Assembly (NCBI GenBank): GCA_963575745.1
Contig: CAUYUJ010015282.1
Coordinates: 381,651 to 445,650, forward strand
Origin: Prorocentrum cordatum
Taxonomy: Eukaryota > Sar > Dinophyceae > Prorocentrales > Prorocentraceae
Reading direction: 5' to 3'
DNA length: 64,000 bases
The translations under genes were made by a program, and so were the position numbers. The notes under the pieces were generated by a model that searched no databases, had not been told where the DNA came from, and was given only the letters and a program-made list of their open reading frames with translations. Shown in pieces: positions 53,131-63,597 of the stretch (position 1 is its first letter; each line of letters begins with the position of its first letter).

Positions 53131-53293
53131 GTTTTGTTGGAGTTCACTTGTAAGTTTATTGTGATCGGCAGGTGCTCCCCCTCAAAGTCTAGCGATTTTG
53201 CACAGTCATCTTGTGGTACGGAGCTCGCCCCGCCACAACGCGTGTAGCAGTGCATCAGGATTGCAGGGGCTCCATGAGCTTGTGTGTGTGTGT

Positions 53294-53337
<44 letters not shown>

Positions 53338-53354
53338 GGTCGTGGTCGTGGTCG

Positions 53355-53394
<40 letters not shown>

Positions 53395-53460
53395 GGTCGT
53401 GGTCGCCGTCGTCGTCGCCGTCGTCGCCGTCGTCGCCGCCGCCGTCGTCGTCGTCGTCGC

Positions 53461-53522
<62 letters not shown>

Positions 53523-54110
53523 TCGTAGAGGTGGGTGGACCCGCCTCGGCATCCTCGGAATCGGTTTGAAAAACAAGGGAGGGGGAGGAGGAGGAGGAGG
53601 AGGAGGAGGAGGAGGGGAGGAGGAGGAGGAGGAGGAGGAGGTGTCAACATTTACCCCCGCCCCGGAGCTAGCATGCCTGAAAAAGTGTAAATTAAGTCCC
53701 TACCTAGGCTCTGCCTAGAGGGTTCTTACTCTCTTAGCTTAAAGGGGCCGGGCAGTGGTTCCCGCCCCGGGCGGTTCCCCCAGCCCCCGCCCCGCGGTTC
53801 CCCCAGTTGCGGTGAGCTTAGCTTAGCTTAGCTTATATCATCTTAGCTGAGCTTAGCTTAGCTTAGCTTAGCTTACCTTAGCTTAGCTTAGCTTAGCTTA
53901 GCTTAGTTTAGCCTAGCTTAGCTTAGCTTAGCTTGGCTTAGCTTAGCTTAGCTTAGCTTAGCCTAGCCTAGCTTAGCTTAGCTTGTGCTGCTTTGCTAGG
54001 GGCTCCAACTCCTGGGTAGGGTCGCACTGGGATAATTCTCTTTTCAGGGATTGACTGGTTTGTGCGTCTCACTGCTTCGCCCGCAAGTGCGGGGTGCTGC
54101 GTATCATTGC
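52830..54110. repeat. Dispersed repeat with internal microsatellite, copy 1 (interrupted)
   Basis: Shares with 59,650-60,225 the order GTCGGCCTCTGGGGGCGACG, a triplet or short repeat tract, an ATCGGTTT segment, CAGGTGTCAACAT-like GGTGTCAACAT, CTAGCAT.CCTGA, a TTTGTG.GTC(T/C)(T/C)ACTGCTT segment and CCGCAAGTGCGG. Here the tract is (TCG)n at 53,005-53,140 and 53,290-53,530 plus a (GGA)n tract at 53,580-53,640. A separate block (53,699-54,036) interrupts it. Confidence 0.65.
53699..54036. mobile_element. Pentamer-carrying insertion element, copy 1
   Basis: The left part (CCTACCTAGGCTCTG, GGGTTCTTACTCTCTTAGCT, TTCCCGCCCCGGGCGGTTCC) and the right part (GGGGCTCCAACTCC, GGTAGGGTCGCACTGGGATA) frame a (GCTTA)n array at 53,815-53,985. 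The ends are imperfect inverted repeats (GTCCCTACCTAGG against GACCCTACCCAGG). Copy 2 is at 62,909-63,352. It interrupts a repeat whose uninterrupted copy is at 59,650-60,225. Confidence 0.7.
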
Positions 54111-54115
54111 TGATA

Positions 54116-54137
54116 TCCGTAGCTATTATAGCCATGG
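54116..54137 (+). other. Possible relict spliced leader, weak
   Basis: TCCGTAGCTATTATAGCCAT matches the dinoflagellate leader at its first eight bases and 15 of 22 overall. It overlaps the ATG at 54,134 of the hAT-like frame. Not significant alone; noted because of position. Confidence 0.25.
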
Positions 54138-56185
54138 TTGCTTGCGAAGGGGCCACAAAGCACACGCTTTCGCACGTTCTCAAACTAAAGACCACATGGA
54201 AACGCAATTGGAATAACTGGCAGGCTTGTTTCTCTTGGCTAACGCCAGAGTTCAAACGCAGCAGCTCTAAAGGATTGGGTTGCAAGATATGTGCAGCAGC
54301 AAGTACTGGTACGCCTTGGGCTCTTGACACGGCTGGGGTCGGCACGAATCGAGCTAGGCCAGTTATCAAACAGCAATTGGTGAATCATGAACTTACGGCT
54401 GCGCACAGATCTGCAGCCGGCGGCGCCGCCTCATCACCACCTGCCCCTTCGAGCAGCGATTTTCGAGAAGTCTTACAAGCAGTTCGTTCTGGCGAACGGA
54501 AGTGCAGATTTGGAATCCTGGGCGTCTGCAAACGGAAGAAGATGAGAAACATGTAATGGTGTTTAGCTGAAGCTCATCGCAGAGAGGACCTTGTCAAATT
54601 CAGGATCGCCAAGACAATCTCGCTGATGCAAGATGCCAGGAAGGGCAAGCTCTTGGTGCGGTTTAAGGCTGCGGATGCATCCCTTCGCGTTTCGAGGGGC
54701 GTCTTAGGACAGGCGCGGCTCGAGCAAGGATCCGCGCATCACCTCGCAGACAAGACATTTTGCATGATTGGAGACGCTTGCACTTCAAACCTCGCGCCTC
54801 CATACAGACCGCCGACTGCGCCAGAAAAAAAAACATCTTGATGTGTTGGCCCTCAAAACCCTCGTCAACGCTGTGGAAATGTTCTCGGCAGATGCTGCGA
54901 AAGATGAGCAATTGGCAGGGCAGTTATTGAGAGCTCCAAGGAGCACGGCACAAGACCACTGGGGTCCACTGCTACCGAACTTGAAGATCATTGGGAGAGA
55001 CCGCGCGCATGCTGCGCGGCGAGTAACTTTGAGGCCGTGGAAATCTGATTCGCGCATCAAAGACATACTTGATCACATTATATTCCGAAAAGGTTCCATA
55101 GTCAGGTTGATTGAGAATTCATTTTTTTCAAAGTATGGCATCAACGAAACATGGGTAAAATAACAGAACCGATCGTCAACTCCACGAGGTCGGCAGACCT
55201 TGGCTACTCGAAACAACGCTTCGACAGTACACAGAGGCCTCTTGGAAGATGTGTTCTCGAGTTCGAGGCCTTACTTTTGACTGCGCAACAGATCGCGGAG
55301 TCTCGGAAGGGGTCAGCAGAGAGCGCGCAGGCCACTGAGTTCCTTGAGTTCGTAACCCCAGAAAGGTTGATCATTTTAGCTATGGCAGCTGATGCGGGCG
55401 ACGAGTTACATCAATTTGTGCTAAAAATGGATAGGGGGGACGTTGAGAATGAGTTAGTTGCGAGGCAATGCAATGAGTTTCTGGAGAGAATTGCCCTTCT
55501 TTTTGGACAACCAAGAGAATGTTTCAGGCTTGGGTACACCCGGCACATGGTTGGCCTCCTGCAGAATCAAATGATATTGTACGTCAAGGGATCAGCACGC
55601 CACCTTGGAGGGGGCCATGCCGTCGCGCAGTCAATAAAAGATCGAGCGACCAACATATTTTGGGAGTGGTGTAACTTGGCGCGGCTTGTAGTGAGAGCAG
55701 AGTTTCCGTCGTTTGAGATAATTTTCAAGTTCTGCGTGTTTGACCTCAATGAAGGGAAGCCGCAGACGAACGTCGAGCAGCAGAATCACATCGGGGCCCA
55801 CCTGGGCCAACTTGCGAAATACTTTAACGTCTCGGGTGACGATCTGATTGACGAGTTCTACAGGGTTATTCCGGTGGCTCGGCAGAAACTACTCCACACC
55901 CCAGGCATTTCAAACGCAGGTGCCTGGCAATCTGCTGTGTGGCACCTCACGGAGAGAGACTCGACCAAGTTTCCTGTACTCCGTCGTGTACTTCGCCGCG
56001 TCCTAGGGTTCACGAACAGCAGCTGTGGCGTGGAGCACAATTTCAGTAAGGTGCACCGGGCAAAGACAAATCATGCTCATCATATGGGCCCCCCGCCCCA
56101 GAGAGGAGGAGGAGGAGGAGGAGGGGGAGGGGGAGGAGGAGGAGGAGGAGGAGGAGAAAAAAACAGAAGCCGCTGGGGCATGTGA
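54134..56185 (+). pseudogene. hAT-like transposase, degenerate
   Basis: From MVACEGATKHTLSHV the frame carries a zinc-finger-like segment (GLGCKICAAAS ... NHELTAAHRS, C-x2-C and H-x5-H) and passes an in-frame TAA at 54,556. It continues (RREDLVKFRIAKTISLMQDA) to an A9 run near 54,830 where the phase changes, and changes back at GGGTAAAATAAC near 55,150. The long last part has RDRAHAARRVTLRPW, then a helical region, and ends FPVLRRVLRRVLGFTNSSCG plus VEHNFSKVHRAKTNH, which resembles the hAT dimerisation domain (P..R......SS...E..FS). Both phase changes lie at A runs, so assembly error is possible; the stop is harder to dismiss. Terminal repeats were not found. A GGA tract follows at 56,105-56,155. 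Confidence 0.5.
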
Positions 56186-56189
56186 CTCC

Positions 56190-56780
56190 AGCAGTCAGAA
56201 GAGGATAAGTGATATTAGTCGCACGCATGGGGCCCCATAGTCCATTTCATCAACGTTCTTGCGCATGGGGTCCAACGTTGCCGACTGAGCTACATTGCAA
56301 ATGATATTGCGCCATCGTGTCCAGAAATTCGAGCTGTACTGGATATCGTCCTCCTCCTTTTCTTTCCTCTTACTTCATCCTGCCCCCCCCCGTTCCTCCT
56401 CTGCCTGAGTCGTTCGGCCCCCTCCGCCCCCCCCCCTCCCCTCGCGTCAACCTTCCGCTTCCTTTGGGAACGCGTTGAGCCCGCTAGGATTCAGGGATTC
56501 AGAAAAGCAGTGCCGCGGACCTCGTGAGACGCGTGCCCAGGGGATCAGGAACGCGAATAAGCACAAAGAGCTACCGAGGGTCTCCCAGAGATCCAACACA
56601 ATGAGCGCCCAAGAGATCTTCGTTTGCCTTCAACCTGTTTGAAATATTAGAATCCGCCTCCTCCTCCTCCTTGTCCCCCTCGTCCTTCGCGTCCTCCTCC
56701 TCCGCGTCATCCTCCTCGTCCTCATCCTTATGCTGTTCAATCCTACGCCTCTATCCTGACATCAAAACCTAGCCCTTAGA
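56190..56780. other. No gene seen
   Basis: Low-GC spacer, then TCC-rich DNA (56,345-56,460 and 56,655-56,725). No frame with convincing composition. Confidence 0.4.
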
Positions 56781-56795
56781 TGCGGGCGGCTATCT

Positions 56796-57947
56796 AACCT
56801 CTCTAGATTGCTTGCCGCCTCGAGGTGCAATGGGCATTGGAAGGCCGACGGGCCTGGCTGTCGGACTCGTTCGAGAATGACGAGCTCAAGCTACTCTGCG
56901 ACGAAGGCGAGACTCCAGACGAGGTGCTCGAAACAGAGGCCCCCAAAATCTGGGCTGAGATCGGATGCGGCGTTCCTCGTGCTGGCCCTGCTAGACCTAG
57001 GGTTGACACCAGCGTGCCGCGTCGGGGCTTGAAGAGGACGGGCGAGAAGGCATGGGTAACTAGCCGGCGACGTGATGTCTCTGAGGCGGCAGCCACTGGC
57101 ATTGCCAAAGGTTGCCTCGTCACGGCGAAACGCGCTGAAGGCGCCCCTCGCCATAAGTTCAAGAGAATGAACATGAGAGAAGTGCAGTTCCAGAAGGCGA
57201 AACGCCAGAAACATCGGTTAGAAGCAATACTGGACGGCTCCATTGACACGGCCAGCATCTCGACTGCTGAGCTCCAGGAGGCCGTCGAGCTCGGCCAGAA
57301 CATTGCCAAGAATAGGGTCGCTCTAAAGCGAGAGACTGCCCGGCGCGACTCGGCGCTGAACCCTGTCGGTTCAACTGTTTCGCTTGAGAACAAGTGCGTT
57401 TTTTTATGACGAAGGCGTGCTCGACGAGGCTGGCCAGATAAGCCACGCGCGCCGCCACGAGCTACGTCGCGTGGACGACGTTTGCTGTGCTGATTTCCTG
57501 GTGGTGCGAGGCTTCGAAGACACGAGTAACCAAGTGCGTTGGTCTTCCCGTCTCGTAGGCCAAATGCTCGTTTGTGCTGATTTTTTCGATGATCCGGGTA
57601 GTCGCGCATGCCTTGCCTTTAAGATGGGCCTAAAAACAAAGCGGTTCATATATATGAGTCCTAGGGCCGCCGACTCTCAGCCCAATTTGCGCGCGCTCCT
57701 GGAGCGCGCGAGTGGCCGTCCTGACTCTAAGTGTACGATTTTGAACACCAGAGCTGACTTGGAAAGCAAATAGAACAAAGCCCGTGCAGCCCGAAAGCTG
57801 GCTGACGTGTGGGTCGTGAAGGCTCGGTCCGAATCCAGCGCGGATTTCCCAGCAGGCATGAAGTATGTCTTGACATCTAAAGAAGCGTGCTTGCTGTTAG
57901 GCGTGGTGGACCCCTCAAGGAGTATGCGCGGCTTTTGCAAACTCTGA
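56796..57947 (+). pseudogene. Unrecognised protein-coding remnant
   Basis: A possible exon begins after the acceptor-like AACCTCTCTAG near 56,803. It reads VQWALEGRRAWLSDSFENDE, then KAWVTSRRRDVSEAAATG and a Lys/Arg-rich helix (KRMNMREVQFQKAKRQKHR). At a T7 run near 57,394 the phase changes and coding resumes as FFYDEGVLDEAGQISHARR, RRVDDVCCADFLVVRGFEDT and KTKRFIYMSPRAADSQPNLR. An in-frame TAG at 57,771-57,773 is followed by further sensible codons (NKARAARKLADVWVVKARSE) to a TGA at 57,947. I recognise no family. It is either a pseudogene or a gene with a homopolymer error and a real end at 57,773. Confidence 0.5.
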
Positions 57948-58154
57948 GCCAGTCGCCCATGCTCCAGTGCAATTCAACCTTGCATGACAGAGTCGGGGCG
58001 GGCTCGACTCTGCCGTACTGTTTCATTTGATTGCGCGTGCTTGATGGACGGCAGTGCGCATGCTGCTGGCGTCTGTCATTGGGGATGGGTGCTGCAACCA
58101 CGTTTGCGGCGTAGCAAGTAACACGTGTTGGTGCTGAGTAAACGCTCCTTGTCC

Positions 58155-58740
58155 TCCCATCCCTCTTCGCCTCCCCCTCCTCCTCCTCCTCCTCCTCCTC
58201 CTCCTCCTCCTCCTCCTCCTCCACAGAGCCTCCTCCTCCTCCTCCTCCTTCACGGCTGGACCCATTTTGGGCCCGCCAGAGGGCCCGACTCAGGTCCAGC
58301 CCGGGAGCGTGCTCCCGGGCTGGACGGAACATGGGACCGACAGCTCCTCCTCCTCCTCTTCCTCCTCCTCCTCCTCCTCCACCTCCCCTGTGTCCCTCTC
58401 CCGCCCCCATCGCGAAGGAATGGATGAGAATGGGGGCGACCTCCCTCCTCCCTCCCCCCTCCTGCCCCCGCCCTTCCTTCTTCCCTTCTCCCCCCCCGCA
58501 CTGCACTCGGTAGCGGTAGCACCCCGCACTCGGTAGCGGTAGCACCCCGCACTCGGTAGCGGTAGCACCCCACACTCGGTAGCGGTATCACCCCACACTC
58601 GGTAGCGGTAGCGCCAGAACCTACTCGGTAGCGCTCGGGGTTGTTCAGAATCCACCCACGCCAGCTCGGTAGCGCCATGATCTACTCGGTAGCGCTCAGG
58701 GTTGTTCAAATTATGGGGGGCGATGCTGCTTGGTAGCGCC
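58155..58740. repeat. (TCC)n tracts, then 23-bp tandem repeat
   Basis: TCC triplets at 58,155-58,250 and 58,345-58,385; then units of ACTCGGTAGCGGTAGCACCC at 23-bp spacing from 58,505, passing into TCGGTAGCGCYCRGGGTTGT repeats to 58,740. 58,741-59,650 holds no gene that I can support. Confidence 0.85.
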
Positions 58741-59649
58741 CAGGGTTGTTCAGATCTCCCTTCGATCTGGCATCGATGATGTGGCGCAGACGCGCCATAA
58801 ACATTTCCTAGTTGAGCTTCCCAGGGAAACTTTGCCAGGGCCCCCCGTGCCGAAGTTGTTTAAAAGGGTCCACGTTCTGAGATAGCTTTTAAACAGGGGG
58901 GGGCGCCTCCGATCTTTCAGTAGGCGAGGGTCTGCACCTGTAGGTCCATGGTCTGCCCTGTTGAAAACCAGCGCTGCTTTTCAACAACCCAGCGCGTCGA
59001 GGTGCAAGCGCCTCCCCAGCCCTGATGATCAATCGCTGGCGCCCCCCCCTGTCCAATAGGTCCCGTGACCCTGGCGACCCTTTTGAACAACCCCGCAGCC
59101 AGCGGCCCTAAGGAAATTTCTGCCCTCACCCCCCTCTCAGGTCTCAAGGTTTTGGCTGGACTTCACCGGGGGTCATTGCCCGTGCCGCCTTCTCCCCAAA
59201 CAGTGCTTGCACTTGAAGCGATCTGAACTGGGGGGGACAGCCTCGTGACGCTTCCGCACGCCCCGAGGAGCAACCAACTTTCTGTTACCATTTGTCCCCC
59301 CTCCGGTTCCGCCACGCGCGCCTCCTCCTCCGCCTCCTCCTCCTCCTCCTTCTCCTCTTCCTCTTCTGCACAGCAGATGCTGCATGACAAATGTTAGGCT
59401 AAATTTGTCGTGTCAGCAGGCGCGCTGCCGACTCCACGGAGTTTCGGGCCAAGGGTCAAATCGCTTGGAGCCTGGGGCAGCAAGAATTCTGCCAGACTCT
59501 GGAAGAATTCTGGGCCCTCTTGGGGCCCTCTCTTTCCCCTCCTACATCGTCGTCGTCCTCCTCCCTCAATTTCAAGTCCTCTGAAATCCTCCCTCCTACT
59601 CGATCACCCCCCTCCTCATCCAACTCGCCCTCCCAACGAACCCCCGTAG

Positions 59650-60225
59650 AATACACCTCACAGATTGCACCCCATAGACTGCCCGATCAGAGTGAGGGGG
59701 CCCGAATGGTCGTACTGTCTCCCCACGCGCGCGTGGCTTGATAGGAGGTCGGCCTCTGGGGGCGACGTTTGAGGGCGGCGTTTGGGGGCGACGTTTGGGG
59801 GCATGATGTCATCTGGAGGACGAGGAAGGAAGGTGGACGATGAGAGGGAGGAGGAGGGGGAGCAAATGTTGGGCGGGTGGTGGGTGGGTGGTGGTGGGTG
59901 GGTCCCGGTGGTTGGGTGAGTGGTGGGTCAGTGGCGTGTGGTGTGTGGGTGGCGGGTGGCGGGTGGTGGGTGGGCGGTGGGTGGTGCGCGGGTGGTAGAT
60001 GGTTGGTGGGTGGGTGGGTAGTATGTGGATCCGCTTCGTCATCTTCTTAATCGGTTTTAAAAAAGGAGGATGATGAAGAGGAGCAGGTGTCAACATATGT
60101 CCCCCCTAGCATCCCTGAGAAATTTTCAAGGATTTGCTGTTTTGTGTCTTACTGCTTTGCCCGCGCCTCCGCCCCCCTCACTCTTATCCGCAAGTGCGGC
60201 GTTCTACGTATTATATCACTGTTTG
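59650..60225. repeat. Dispersed repeat with internal microsatellite, copy 2 (uninterrupted)
   Basis: Same order as 52,830-54,110, with a (GGTGGGT)n tract at 59,865-60,025 instead of TCG. CTAGCATCCCTGAGAAATTT runs on without the pentamer block, so it represents the site before insertion in copy 1. Confidence 0.65.
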
Positions 60226-60287
60226 GGGCCTACGCGATTAAATCATGAATATCAGTCATTGGAAAGATAAGACGCCAATTTGCATCA

Positions 60288-60309
60288 CCCGTAGCCTTTT
60301 CGGCTCGAG
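60288..60309 (+). other. Relict dinoflagellate spliced leader
   Basis: CCGTAGCCTTTTCGGCTCGA then G differs from the 21-nt leader core at three positions (A to T, T to C, A to G). It lies 32 nt upstream of ATG 60,342 in the sense orientation, as expected for the 5' end of a retroposed trans-spliced mRNA. Confidence 0.75.
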
Positions 60310-60341
60310 CTGTTGGTTAGCTTCCTGTCTGTCTTCTGAAC

Positions 60342-62928
60342 ATGCCCCCCAAGGGGTCACGGGCGAAGGCTCAGGCCAAACCGCCTGCGAGGCGAGGCCA
60401 ATCACAAGCTCTGGGTTCTCGCGGCCAGGAGGCGCAGCCGGGCATCTCCCTCCCCGAGCTCGGCACCTACAATGCCAAGTACCTCGCGAAGCTCGCCGCC
60501 GCCGAGGAGATCATCCTGGCCCACCCCCTCTTCAAGAACATCAAGGGGGTGGACGCGCTGCCGATCCAGAAAATCGGAGAGGAAGGTGGCAGTGATACGT
60601 CGTCTCACATCGCGCCCTTCGACAAGCACCAATGCAAGACGGCTTTGCAGAGCCGTTCGATATACGATGCTGGTTTCAACGCGTTCCACCTCTTGCTGAA
60701 GAGCTCGACAGCGAAGTCGGTCCCCATCAACGAGCACGCTGTCATGAAGTTTGCGGACGACACGTTCGCGGATCACAACGACGTGTTCCCTACCATTATC
60801 CACACCTGCGTCGACAGTGACACGACGGACGTGGCATCCCTGCTTGGCCAGCTACCAGTCCTGTCGCCTGAGGAGCCTCGTCACGCTTTCCTGTTCAAGG
60901 TGGCGGAACGCATCAAGGCAGGAGCAGATGACGATGAGGTTCTGGGATGGCAGCAGATGGCTCGCAGCGTGACGGTCCGCATCCACGTCTTGCAGGACAA
61001 CACCGACCGCTTGTGGCTAGGCCCCAAGGGATGTCCATGCCTTGCGGCAATCTGGGATGGTAGGCCACGCCATCGACTTGGCTCGTTCACAGATCAGCCT
61101 GCGTGGCCTACTATCTCCGATTGCCGACGGACGGCATGGCCTTCCCAGGAACCATCTTGCGCAACAGAATCGCTCTTCAGTACGACCTGGTCGTGCGCGC
61201 CACGCCCCAGCTGATAGTGGAGATCGCAATGCACAAGCAGCGGATGGCGGGCAAATACAGCCCTAGTAACTTGGCGATGGAGTTCAACGAGAAGATCAAG
61301 AAGCAGCCAGGAACAGATTCGGATGAGATCACCGAATCATTGGTCGACCAAGCCATTACGGTCTGGAACCGGTGCCTATCTGCCTCGGAGAACATGGAAG
61401 TTGTCATGTCGAACGTCAACACGTATGGCCACTCGACGGTGTTTAACGGCGTGGGGAACCTGCAGGCAGTCGTGAGCAAAGGATCGACGGCTCACAACAT
61501 CAAGTGGCTGATCGCGGACATGGACGATCAGTTTCGGAACGGGGTCATCAGCTCCAAAGGCCTGGCCCTGAGGGACATGCAAGGGGCCAAAGGCAAGACG
61601 TCGTGGCCAGAGAATAGTCTCTTCAGGATGAGCATCCTAAGGCACTTGCGCGACTGCTGGCTGGAGGTCCAGCCGTGCCCCGCCCCGCTCAAGGCCAAGC
61701 TTCGCGACCTCACCAGCTCGCACCAGCGCTGGCGGAAGTGCCTGGGCTTTTCGAACGAGGTATTGCGGATAGTTCAACTCGCGCGCAGCCTCGCCCCCGG
61801 GAGGGTGGGATGATGATGATGGTTAGGGGGGCAGGGCAGGAGGAGGAGGAGGAGGAGGAGGAGTAGGAGGAGGAGGAGGGGGAGGGGGAGGAGGGGGAGG
61901 ATGAGGAGGAGCAGGAGGAGGAGCAGGGGAAGGAGGAGGAGGAGGAGGAGGAGGAGGAGGAGGAGGAGGAGGAGGAGGAGTGTGCAAGCTTCGCCGCACC
62001 ACAGGTCGACGACATCGACCAGAGCTGGAAGGGCGATTGGCCCGCCTACATGGACATCGCACTGGAGATCTTCAAGGTCGTATTCGACAACACGCGCGGC
62101 GACGACATCGAGACGCATTGCAAGCAGTCCTCTGCCGAGGAGTTCGTGGACTCGCAGCTTGAGGGGCTTCTGAACGACTGGGCGGCCTGCTTCGACACCG
62201 CCGGGGAGGATGGCGGCGACGCCGCCGAGGAGCCTGCAGAATCGGCTCCTGCACAAGGGCCTTCCATTCCAGCGCAGGTCCAGCCGGCCTCAGAGGTCGC
62301 GGCAGTGGTTTAGGATCTGGGCTTCACGCTCAAGGACTCGGAGGACGTGGACGCCTTGCAGCCCTTCTACAGCAGGGCGAAGATGCTCACTCGCACTTTC
62401 GTCACGCTGATTCCCGAAGAGACTACCGTTGCGAAGATGGCGCAGAAGCTCCAAGATCTACCGATCAAAGACGTTCACGGAAAAAGCCTGGAAACTCATA
62501 CTGCGTATTTCGCTTTCATGTACTGCATGAGCCTCTCCGGCGAGGTTGCGACAGCACCGCACGTTCGGATGATGAGTTTCAGGAAGGACGCCTACCAGAA
62601 AGCCGTCGACACATTCGTGAAGTTCAGAGGGGAGCCCAACGTCTTCCCAGACACCGACGTGGCGATCGTGTTCGACGGGTTCAAGCACGGTCTGAAGCAA
62701 CAGATGTTCGGCGCCTGGCAGGCGGAGGGCGCGGCGATGATGAAGGACGAGACTACTTACTCCCTGATCTACGACGCCGAGCAGCTGAATTCCAGGCTGG
62801 GCTGCGTCCGTGGGTACAAGATGACGCAGGTGGAATGGATGCATATCATTCACAACCCGAACGGCCTCAACATGAAGATCAAGAACAGGCCTCCTGTGAG
62901 AGTTATTTCCTACCTAGGCTCTGTCTAG
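60342..62928 (+). pseudogene. Retroposed gene copy, unrecognised, broken
   Basis: ATG 60,342 opens MPPKGSRAKAQAKPPARRGQ, then ISLPELGTYNAKYLAKLAAA and a well-composed chain. The phase changes twice near 61,030-61,110 (through HAIDLARSQISLRGL) and continues as DGMAFPGTILRNRIALQYDL to 61,813. A GGA tract (61,840-61,980) then reads as poly-Glu in the last phase and leads to SFAAPQVDDIDQSWKGDWPA. An in-frame TAG at 62,311-62,313 is followed by DLGFTLKDSEDVDALQPFYS and more good sequence to 62,908, where the pentamer-carrying element cuts it off (last natural residues near RPPVRVIS). No domain is known to me. With the leader relict and no clear introns, a processed pseudogene is the best reading. 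Confidence 0.6.
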
Positions 62929-63352
62929 AGGGTTCTTACTCTCTTAGCTTAAAGGGGCCGGGCAGTGGTTCCCGCCCCGGGCGGTTCCCCCAGTCCCCGC
63001 CCCGCGGTTCCCCCAGTTGCGCTCCCTGGGTGGGTTTAGCTTAGCTTAGCTTAGCTCAGCTCAGCTCAGCTTAGCTTAGCTTATCTCATATTAGCATAGC
63101 TTAGCTTAGCTTACCTTATCTTAGCTTAGCTTAGCTTATATCATCTTAGCTTTAGCTTTAGCTTTAGCACAGCCTAGCTTAGCCTAGCCTAGCCTAGCCT
63201 AGCCTAGCTTAGCTTAGCTGAGCTGAGCTGAGCTTAGCTTAGCTTAGCTTAGCCTAGCCTAGCCTAGCTTAGCGTAGCTTAGCTTAGCTTAGCTTAGCTT
63301 GTGCTGCTTTCCTAGGGGCTCCAACTCCAAGGTAGGGTCGCACTGGGATAAT
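62909..63352. mobile_element. Pentamer-carrying insertion element, copy 2
   Basis: The left 110 bp and right 60 bp are nearly identical to 53,699-54,036. The array (63,025-63,300) mixes GCTTA, GCTCA, GCCTA and TTTAGC units and is longer. It begins inside the open frame of the preceding gene. Confidence 0.75.
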
Positions 63353-63597
63353 CAAGAATACCACCCCCCAGAGTATATGCAGGAACGACATTCCTAAATC
63401 TTAGTGAACAGATGTGCCAAGTCGGCTTACCATGATATATGTTCCTCAGTTCGGCTTTGCGCATTGCCATGGCGTAAACAATAGCGTGGCAAGCGTTATC
63501 TGCACAGCAACATGCAAATCATATTGCAAGCGTCGCATGGCTACTCGCAGCACAACGCAACAGGCAATGTATAACATAGCCCCAACATAACAAGTGC

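Noticed and set aside
53815-53990. GCTTA repeats as telomeric DNA
   Set aside because: Dinoflagellate telomeres are TTTAGGG-type, and this array is internal to a dispersed element.
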